From contig NZ_MKKE01000020.1 in NCBI RefSeq assembly GCF_001942305.1, positions 1 through 61,413 of the forward strand: a stretch of DNA of 61,413 nucleotides, in the 5' to 3' direction. Below are positions 54,939 through 61,413 of this stretch, one piece after another (within the stretch, counting starts at the first letter, position 1; the number at the start of each line of letters is the position of its first letter). A program made the translations under genes and the position numbers. The notes under the pieces are model-generated. The model searched no databases. It saw nothing but the letters and a program-made list of their open reading frames with translations, and had not been told where the DNA came from. This DNA is from Saccharomonospora sp. CUA-673 (GTDB taxonomy: Bacteria; Actinomycetota; Actinomycetes; Mycobacteriales; Pseudonocardiaceae).

Positions 54939-55824
54939 GGCATCCGGCAGGCGTCGCACAGCGCTCTTACCAGTGGAAACGCTTGCACGGGACGTCACGA
55001 TGGGTGCGAACGAGGCACCACGAGCAACCATTTCGCACCCAAACTCGCACCCAGGCCTCGGCAAGTGTCCACGACGGCTGCGGCATCACCCCGGCTCAAT
55101 ACGGCTGCGCACGTCAGACTCCGTCGTGCACAGCTCGGTACTGCTCGTCGGTCACCGGTTCCAACCAGGGCGCGCCGCCGGGCCCGCGATCAGTCCGACG
55201 AGTGCGCCATCAGAGTCTCGGCTGCACCTCGGTCCCGGTGCTGGCCCGGCGGGCACCGGACCGTGTCCCCCGCACGCACCCCTGCGCCGTCGTCACTACG
55301 TGTGACGACGGCGAACCCCTGGCCCTGACGGTACTGTTGCCCCGAGGCTTGGCCTTCTACGGCGCCGCGAGCAATATCTACCACGTCGGCCTAAATCTCG
55401 GTGACAGGATGGCCCAGGGCCGGCTCGCAGGACCCCGACCAGAATCGGGCCTTACCGCAACCCAAGGCAGACGACTACGTCGGGGCAGTCGGCCGGCCAG
55501 GTGAAGTACCGCCGCTCTCGCCGAACCTGGACCGAGCAGCGGTTAGCTCCAACTATGGCCTTTGGTAATTGGCGCGGCCAGCTTCCTTACCTCGCGAGTG
55601 GCGGACCTCGTGGTTGCGACCACACGTGCCGCGCTGCTGGCGGTTCTGAGGTGCTGTTAAACCGACGTTTGAGTGATAGAAGGCGCCTGCCTCGCAGCGC
55701 GATCTGACGCAGTGTCACCCTAATTGCTATTCGCGAGTGAATCGGTCCCGACTCCGCGACCAAGAACGTGAAGCGATCTCTACGCTAGAGCTAACGCATC
55801 ATGCTCTCGGGGAGGAACAAGTAT
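54939..55824. other. island left margin without a recognisable gene
   Basis: I find no supported gene here. Short frames exist on both strands but lack family motifs and ribosome sites. A minus-strand stretch ending near 55113 reads EPVTDEQYRAVHDGV before a stop and may be a remnant of a small protein. Codon use loses the strong GC3 bias seen to the left. No integrase is visible. Confidence 0.5.
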
Positions 55825-56259
55825 ATGGATCCGACATCGGAAACCACGATCGTTGCCTCAGTGATCGCGGCGCTGGCGAGGTCGTTCACGACCGACGCGT
55901 GGGCGGGATTCAAGGAGGGGCTTGGCAGGGTCCTTGGGCGCGGGAACAAGGACGATGCCGCGCGTGAAGAGGAGCAATTGGAGCGGGACAAGGATCGACT
56001 TCTAGCAGCTCAGGACGACAGCAACACCGACATCGCCAATCGTGTTGACGCCAAGTGGACCATACGGCTCCAGGAGTTCCTCGAAGAGCACCCGGAGCAT
56101 TTTGACGAACTTCGCGCTCTGGCTTACGAGTACGGCGACGGTTCCGCGAGCCCGGCTGCATCGCAAAGCGTTGTCAACCGCAACGTCGCGATGGGTGGCA
56201 GCCGGATCATCTCCAGCGGTATCGGCGATGTCAATGTGCACCTACCGCGCGGAGAGTGA
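55825..56259 (+). CDS. small uncharacterised protein with Gly/Asn-rich tail
   Basis: 144 residues, start ATG 55825 with GGAGG 12 bases upstream. Residues 1-30 form a small hydrophobic helix (TTIVASVIAALARSFTT), then a charged helix (REEEQLERDKDRLLAAQ) and an acidic helical part. The tail from about residue 114 (VNRNVAMGGSRIISSGIGDV) is a Gly/Asn/Ser-rich beta-strand of the kind found next to actinobacterial STAND-type proteins. No known function. First of three same-strand genes (3 bases, then a 4-base overlap), with lower GC than their neighbours. Confidence 0.7.
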   Translation: MDPTSETTIVASVIAALARSFTTDAWAGFKEGLGRVLGRGNKDDAAREEEQLERDKDRLLAAQDDSNTDIANRVDAKWTIRLQEFLEEHPEHFDELRALAYEYGDGSASPAASQSVVNRNVAMGGSRIISSGIGDVNVHLPRGE

Positions 56260-56262
56260 TCA

Positions 56263-58269
56263 GTGACCGACCTGAGCCGTAATGATCGAGCTTCGGCACC
56301 AGCCACGTCACATGCGATTGTAAATACGGTCTTTGCTGATCGCGGATCCAATCCTCGTGTCGCCGGGCGCGATGTTATTGAGAACATTGAACACCATCAT
56401 TACAACGGCATCGGTTCCGAACCAATGGACTGGGACCTCCAGGAAGCACGACTTGGTTTCGTGCAGCCTCGTGGATATGTCGAGATTCAGCAAAAGTTTC
56501 TCGAAAGTCATGTTGTAGTGCTGTCGGCCACACGGGGAACAGGGCGTCACACTGGGGCACTCAACCTCCTTGCTGCGGCTGAAGAACAAGTGCGCCGTGA
56601 CGGATCCCCGATCCGGGAGTTCCGCCGCTTGCGCCCAAGTTGGCTTCGCCCCCAGGCCGAGTCACTTCCACGCCTCGCTCGCTACGGTTACCTTCTCGAC
56701 CTCTCAGACAGCGTGGACAAGCTCGATCCTGCGGGGAAGGTTGACGCTCGTCCGTCAAGCCAGTTCGGGGCGAGCTTGAAAGAACATGCGGCGAAGTTGA
56801 GTAAACTCGGATCATTCCTCGTCGTGCTTGTCACACCGGAAGTCTGGCAGCGCTGTGAGACCTCCGCTCAGTCGATCACTGTGTCATGGCAGAAGCCATG
56901 TGCGACCGATGTCGCAATAGCTGCGCTCCGGAACCGATTTCGACGTGAAGACCGTATCGAGTGGCTCCACGAGCCGCCGTTCTCGACCACATTAACTGAA
57001 GGATCATTATCTCCTACCAATGCCACACGTTTGGCGTCAGCCATTTCGCGCGCCGAACAGTCAGAAGACGGCACCGTCAGTGCGCAGAAGATTGCGATTG
57101 ATGAGTTTCGCAACTGGTCTGAGCATCTCCGGACATGGTTCCGAGAGAAGACGGATATCTACGATCGCGCAATCCTTATCGCTGCCGCCGCGCTCGGGAG
57201 GGCGCTCGACCAAGAAATCGTGAATGCTGCCGATAACCTCTTGGAGGTCGCGAACGAAGAGAACACGATTCGCAACCCGCTTCGCGCCCCTGATCTCGTG
57301 GAGCGCCTTGCCAGCACGGGGGCAGATATCGGCCTTGACCACTTCGTGTCACTGAACGACAAGCGCCCTGGCTTCGATACTGCCGTTCTCGATCATGTGT
57401 GGCGACAGCGCCCCAAGCTGCATCCCACCTTGCTGGACTGGCTTGTCCGACTCGCCACTGCTGACAAGGTATCACGGGCACGACGCGAAAGGATTGCATC
57501 CGTTATCGCAGGCTTGGGAATACGCAGGGGAATCTCGCAGCATGTGGTTGATTTCGCCCGAAACCAAGCGAAGGTTGGCCATCGCGAGCTTGCTGTCATG
57601 ATTCTTAACGAGAGCGTTCTGGATCCTGGTATCGGTTCCTATGTCCGAAACCGCATTTCCGGATGGGCATCGAGCAAAGACCCGTTGCTACTCGACTTGG
57701 CTGCCGCCGTTTGCGGCGGCAGGATCGGTATCGAACGTACAGACCTCGCGCTGACGCGACTCGGCCGAGTGCTCACCAACCCTCACGCCTCACTTGATGT
57801 CCTGCGGACGGTTGGCCGGGCGTTGGGAGCACTTGCGGAGCGGGACGACCTCCGGCCTTCTGTGATGGAGACCGTAACGGCGATGCTGACGAGCAACCCG
57901 CGAAGTGGTGCGCAGATGTTCTTGGAGATCGCCACATACCAGGACGACACCTTGGTTGTTCCACGTCTGATACGCGATGCCAACAGTGACGAGGCGATGC
58001 GTGCGACGTTAGTGCAATGCTGGCAAGAGTCGCTAACAGCGTTGGGACCGGGGCCGTGCGCACGAGCTATGGACACATGGATCGGTGCAAGCGAAGCTGG
58101 AAAACTCGACGAAGGCACCGTACTCGCGATCTGTATGCCTGTGCTGCATCTGGATACGGACTTGAGTCTAGCGACGCTGGTCTTCAAACACGTGTCAGAC
58201 AAGTTGCACCAAAAGGTGATGCGTGACCTCATGCTTTACCACCGCCAGCAGAGGCAAACACAGGCATGA
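56263..58269 (+). CDS. large putative STAND-like P-loop protein with helical repeats
   Basis: 668 residues from GTG 56263. N-terminus: a tail-like element GRDVIENIEHHHYNG at about residues 35-49, resembling the end of the upstream protein. Residues 84-98 hold a degenerate Walker A (VVVLSATRGTGRHTG, with Arg-His in place of Lys-Ser/Thr). YGYLLDLSD and FLVVLVTPEVW could be the Walker B and sensor strands. From about residue 290 the chain is all helix, resembling HEAT/TPR-like repeats. No nuclease, TIR or protease motif is seen. Possibly the sensor of a defence or signalling module; not recognised as any named family. Confidence 0.65.
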   Translation: MTDLSRNDRASAPATSHAIVNTVFADRGSNPRVAGRDVIENIEHHHYNGIGSEPMDWDLQEARLGFVQPRGYVEIQQKFLESHVVVLSATRGTGRHTGALNLLAAAEEQVRRDGSPIREFRRLRPSWLRPQAESLPRLARYGYLLDLSDSVDKLDPAGKVDARPSSQFGASLKEHAAKLSKLGSFLVVLVTPEVWQRCETSAQSITVSWQKPCATDVAIAALRNRFRREDRIEWLHEPPFSTTLTEGSLSPTNATRLASAISRAEQSEDGTVSAQKIAIDEFRNWSEHLRTWFREKTDIYDRAILIAAAALGRALDQEIVNAADNLLEVANEENTIRNPLRAPDLVERLASTGADIGLDHFVSLNDKRPGFDTAVLDHVWRQRPKLHPTLLDWLVRLATADKVSRARRERIASVIAGLGIRRGISQHVVDFARNQAKVGHRELAVMILNESVLDPGIGSYVRNRISGWASSKDPLLLDLAAAVCGGRIGIERTDLALTRLGRVLTNPHASLDVLRTVGRALGALAERDDLRPSVMETVTAMLTSNPRSGAQMFLEIATYQDDTLVVPRLIRDANSDEAMRATLVQCWQESLTALGPGPCARAMDTWIGASEAGKLDEGTVLAICMPVLHLDTDLSLATLVFKHVSDKLHQKVMRDLMLYHRQQRQTQA

Positions 58270-59117
58270 GCCGACGGAAACACCGTGCTCAAGTCCCTGA
58301 TGACCCATTGGTAGTCCACACAGTCATCACCAGCTATGTTCCCGGCGCCGACTTCGACGCATGGCTCCATCCAAGGTGGTCGCCGGCAGGCAAACGAAAT
58401 CCTGACAATCCCGGTACAACTGCGCTGGATAACGACTGGCACCACCAGGCCAGCAACGCAGCCCTCAACAGGGTTAGGCAGGTGACGGAACGTCATGCTG
58501 CCGTGCGGTTGGTTACGCATGTCAGGGCCGTCGAGCTGGCCATCAACGCTGAACTGGCCGTCCCGGAGAAGTCCTCTGCACCCCTCGATGCCATGATCGG
58601 CGGGTTTGTCAATCTCGCTCCAGCCACAAACAGTGAAGTCGCTACCAACGACTACCTTGCGAGCCTTCGTGACGAACGCATCCGGGCCGACCGGGAGCGA
58701 ACGCGAGCGCGCGCACGGGAGGACCTGTTCGAAGATCATGGGATGGCGTGGTCTTGGTGGGCAGACCAGGGACCCGATATGTTGGCCGTGCTATCAGCCT
58801 CGTCGTTCGAGGCGATGCTCGATAAAATGGACAGTGCGCGGAAGCATCGCACAGCAGAACAGCTGAGCGAGCAAGATTCGTTCGCCCACATCCTGATCAA
58901 CTTTATCGAAACCACCACGCCCACGAAACACCGAGCGATGCTGGGCCTGTTCCGCGAGTATCTAGATCATTTCCAGCGTCACGATCTCGTTCAGCGGCTG
59001 GACAATTTGTCGACGCCCACAAGCACCGACCGCCAGGCCGAAGCCACCGACGAGAGCAGCTTGCAGCTCGGATCGCATAGAACGGATGAGAACTCCTCCG
59101 GCTCTGAGACGACGTGA
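58266..59117 (+). CDS. uncharacterised third protein of the island module
   Basis: 283 residues; its start overlaps the previous stop (ATGA), implying coupled translation. The N-terminal half (VVHTVITSYVPGADFDAWLH; VRLVTHVRAVELAINAEL) is mixed alpha/beta; residues 134-158 are strongly charged helix (RDERIRADRERTRARARED); then WSWWADQGPDMLAVL and a helical region; the last 45 residues are Ser/Thr/Glu-rich and probably disordered. The order strand-rich part, charged helix, aromatic patch is loosely reminiscent of SPFH-like proteins, but I do not assign it. Confidence 0.65.
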   Translation: MSRRKHRAQVPDDPLVVHTVITSYVPGADFDAWLHPRWSPAGKRNPDNPGTTALDNDWHHQASNAALNRVRQVTERHAAVRLVTHVRAVELAINAELAVPEKSSAPLDAMIGGFVNLAPATNSEVATNDYLASLRDERIRADRERTRARAREDLFEDHGMAWSWWADQGPDMLAVLSASSFEAMLDKMDSARKHRTAEQLSEQDSFAHILINFIETTTPTKHRAMLGLFREYLDHFQRHDLVQRLDNLSTPTSTDRQAEATDESSLQLGSHRTDENSSGSETT

Positions 59118-59122
59118 TCCAC

Positions 59123-59407
59123 TCACGTAGCCGGGTGGCGTTGCCTGGCCGCCGGCAGTTCCGGGAAGCCGTGGACGGCATCGGCGAGATCGAGCCCCCG
59201 CTCGTGTTGGGATCGGCCCTGGTTGATGTAGCGCCCGAGCAGGTTCGCGCTGCCTCGGTAGTCCAGGGGTTTGATGTCCCTGAGCAGGTGTGTCACGCCG
59301 ACGGCGCGGTCATCGCCACGGCATTGGCGACGGTGTTCTCGGTACCGGTCCCCCGGAGTGGGCCGATAGACCGGAGCGCGGACGAAACGCTCTGGTCCCA
59401 CATGCAC
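59123..59407 (-). pseudogene. ISL3-family transposase fragment
   Basis: The minus strand reads YRPTPGDRYREHRRQ, AVGVTHLLRDIKPLDYRGSA and NLLGRYINQGRSQHERG, the middle region of ISL3-type transposases just before the DDE core. Neither the N-terminal zinc-finger/HTH part nor the catalytic acids follow. It is a dead scrap. The stretch 59408-59827 up to ilvA holds no supported gene; short frames on both strands look like decayed sequence. Confidence 0.6.
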
Positions 59408-59827
59408 GTCGATCTGCTCGACCGGAAGAAGTGGAGGACCCGCGCCGAGCTGACCTCATCGACACGATCATCACGCTGGCCGATGACGGCGATGCGCCGG
59501 CCTTCCGACGGTAGTTCGATGCTGCTGACGCGAAAGGGATCAGCGCTGACGGGGTTCGCGACATGCCGGCCATCGACGCCAGAGTGCTTACGACCGGCAA
59601 CCCCGCCCACGTCCGATGGCGCGACATCGAAACAGCTCGCCCAGCGCTGGAACGCATAGGTGATGCCAATCCGCCGCTGGTCTACGGATGGCTGACCGGC
59701 TAGGACCAGCAAGGTCGCACCGCGCCTGGTCACGACGTCAGCTCCATCGGTCTCACCGGCGCCTCTGGCGAATGGCATGCATGCCGTTACGAAACGTGAC
59801 CCCACAGTGGCGCCTTCCGAGCGGAAG

Positions 59828-61096
59828 TCAGACCAGGAAGGTGAACAGGGGACTGTCCGGTGACACCTGCTCGATGCGGTGCGGGGCTGCATCCATCCGC
59901 TTGAGCATGGGCTCCAGATTCTCCGGGGCACCCAGCTCGACGCCGACCAGCGCGGGGCCGGTTTCACGGTTGTTGCGCTTGACGTACTCGAAGCGCGTGA
60001 TGTCGTCGTCGGGGCCGAGGATGTCGTCGAGGAACCGGCGCAGCGCGCCCGGCTCCTGTGGGAACTCGACCAGGAAATAGTGCTTGCGGCCCTGGAAGAC
60101 GAGTGCCCGCTCGACGATCTCGTTGTATCGGCTGACGTCATTATTGCCGCCTGAGAGGATGCAGACCACGGTCGCGCCCTCGGGCAAACCCAAGTCGAGG
60201 CCCAACGCCGCCGACGCAAGCGCGCCAGCTGGCTCGGCGATGATCCCGTCAGACTGGTACAGGTCGAGCATCTCTACGCAGATCTGCCCCTCCGGCACCG
60301 CCACGAGCCGCGGCTGCTGCTCCGCCGCCACGGCGAACGTGTGCCGCCCGACCTGCCGCACCGCGGCACCGTCGACAAACGGGTCGACGTCCTCGAGCGG
60401 TACCGGCCCGTCCTCGGCGAGAGCACGTGCCATGCTCGCCGCGCCCTGCGGCTCGGCGCCGACGACCCTCACCTCCGGATCCGTCTCGCGCAGCCACGTG
60501 AAAGTCCCAGCGAGCAGCCCGCCACCGCCGACCGGGACCACGACCACGTCGGGAACCCGGCCGAGCTGCTCGACAACCTCCTTCACAACAGTGCCCTGGC
60601 CCGCGATGGTGCGCGGGTCGTCGAAAGCCGGGATAACAACAGCGCCGGTGTTCTTGGCGTACTCACGTGCAGCCGCCGCGCAGTCGTCGTAGGTCTCGCC
60701 CTCAACAACGATCTGCACATACTGGCCGCCGAACCGGCCGACCCGGTCACGCTTCTGCCTCGGCGTCGTCCTCGGCAGGTACACCCGCGCGCTGACACCA
60801 AGCGCGGCGCATGCGAACGCGACGCCCTGTCCGTGGTTTCCTGCGCTGGCGCACACGACGCCCCGCGAACGCTCATCGTCGCTGAGGGAGGCGATGAGGT
60901 TGTACGCGCCGCGGCCCTTGTACGAGCGCACCGTGTTGAGATCCTCGCGCTTGAGCCACACCTCGAGGCCGTGCCGTTGGGACAGCCGCTCGTTACGCTG
61001 CAACGGGCTCGGCTGGATCACGCCGGCGAACCGGGTGGCCGCCTCAGTGACATCCGCCGCGCTCACGGCTCCGGCGTCCGGGACGTTCTCAGCCAA
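59828..61096 (-). CDS. ilvA: threonine ammonia-lyase (threonine dehydratase)
   Basis: 422 residues. PLP lysine in TVRSYKGRGAYN, CASAGNHGQGVAFACAALG, the phosphate-binding VPVGGGGLLAGTFTW, and a C-terminal regulatory ACT-like domain from about residue 330 (HYFLVEFPQEPGALRRFLDD). It makes 2-oxobutanoate for isoleucine. Start TTG 61096 is chosen because AGGAGGA lies seven bases before it and the protein then begins normally (AENVPDAGAV); the ATG at 61180 would add 28 unlikely residues. Core-type gene, so the island probably ends before it. Confidence 0.9.
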   Translation of the reverse strand: MAENVPDAGAVSAADVTEAATRFAGVIQPSPLQRNERLSQRHGLEVWLKREDLNTVRSYKGRGAYNLIASLSDDERSRGVVCASAGNHGQGVAFACAALGVSARVYLPRTTPRQKRDRVGRFGGQYVQIVVEGETYDDCAAAAREYAKNTGAVVIPAFDDPRTIAGQGTVVKEVVEQLGRVPDVVVVPVGGGGLLAGTFTWLRETDPEVRVVGAEPQGAASMARALAEDGPVPLEDVDPFVDGAAVRQVGRHTFAVAAEQQPRLVAVPEGQICVEMLDLYQSDGIIAEPAGALASAALGLDLGLPEGATVVCILSGGNNDVSRYNEIVERALVFQGRKHYFLVEFPQEPGALRRFLDDILGPDDDITRFEYVKRNNRETGPALVGVELGAPENLEPMLKRMDAAPHRIEQVSPDSPLFTFLV

Positions 61097-61403
61097 CGCA
61101 GTCCTCCTGTCGTACTTTTGAACCACGAGTAGCCGGACGAGCACGGTCGGAACCCAGCCAGCACGACCGACGGGCCACACACACGCCGCTACTCTTCTAC
61201 AAGATCAGGGAGACCCTGAACACCTTCGCGCTGAAGTGGCCCTCGCGGCCATTGCGGAAGATGCAGCAATCTACCGTTCTTCCCGGATCGACCGTGTAGC
61301 GGCCGGCGACAAACCTGGCCGCGAATGGACACCCTGGGGCTGCTGAAGGGGTGTGTGACATCTGAGTTCGCTTGCCGAGAGGTGGGCGTGGAAGGATGTT
61401 GTT

Positions 61404-61413
61404 GTGCCCAAGC
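61404..61413 (+). CDS. first codons of a possible transposase gene
   Basis: GTG-CCC-AAG-C at the window end, with GAAGGA about seven bases upstream, would begin MPK, as many IS3-type OrfA proteins do. Only three codons are visible, so this is a guess. The rest of 61097-61403 holds no supported gene. Confidence 0.25.

Noticed and set aside
54901..54940. A short protein-coding reading (VGRVGLEPTAKG) at the island edge
   Set aside because: This is the well-known false translation of a tRNA 3' half on its complementary strand.
59408..59827. A possible plus-strand gene before ilvA (reading RRADLIDTIITLADDGDAP and onward)
   Set aside because: It is interrupted by a stop, has no start with a ribosome site, and competes with equally open minus-strand frames; it is best left as decayed sequence.

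Overview
This is a GC-rich actinobacterial chromosome segment. Support comes from the mycobacterial-type small MetF, an SCO5389-family protein, two Methyltransf_19 (DUF574) proteins, a DivIVA-like coiled-coil protein, CGNR and MmyB-type regulators, and PadR-controlled vanillate genes. A Pseudonocardiaceae or Nocardiaceae relative fits, but the genus cannot be fixed from sequence alone.

Layout. 1-4.4 kb: activated-methyl cycle (metK end, adoK, SAH riboswitch, ahcY, metF). 4.3-8.7 kb: a split-barrel flavoprotein, a DivIVA-like protein, an SCO5389 protein, a methyltransferase and an LLM oxidoreductase. 8.8-11.6 kb: a P450, then a MoaD-like protein paired with an Asp-box beta-propeller. 11.6-12.5 kb: gene remnants. 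12.5-25.9 kb: accessory enzymes, each beside its regulator (TetR, MmyB-type HTH, CGNR, LysR), several with visible palindromic operators, plus an IS256-type transposase scrap. 26.0-30.2 kb: an AcoX-like kinase and two divergent GcvP-like subunits. 30.2-36.8 kb: MGT-type glycosyltransferase, TetR, GNAT, SDR, LysR, quinone oxidoreductase, TetR. 37.2-54.9 kb: an aromatic-acid catabolic supercluster. 54.9-59.4 kb: a lower-GC island that starts exactly in the anticodon loop of a truncated tRNA gene and carries three uncharacterised genes and an ISL3-type scrap. 59.8-61.1 kb: ilvA. The last bases may be the start of another transposase gene.

The supercluster reads as a pathway. Fcs makes feruloyl- or coumaroyl-CoA; Ech converts it to vanillin or 4-hydroxybenzaldehyde; Vdh oxidises the aldehyde; VanAB demethylates vanillate and PobA hydroxylates 4-hydroxybenzoate, both giving protocatechuate; PcaHG, PcaB and PcaC take that to beta-ketoadipate enol-lactone. 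Candidate regulators are PadR (VanR-like), MarR (CouR-like) and IclR (PcaR-like). A palindrome of the form TCAGGnnnCCTGA lies just upstream of both ech and vdh. A copper amine oxidase and an AAHS-type transporter adjoin.

A technical point affects the whole annotation. Eight genes (adoK, ahcY, the propeller gene, gcvPA-like, glycosyltransferase, quinone oxidoreductase, copper amine oxidase, pcaH) each switch reading frame. In seven of them the proper frame is restored by one extra G or C next to an existing G/C run. This looks more like residual sequencing error than biological decay, so most genes marked here as broken are probably intact in the organism.
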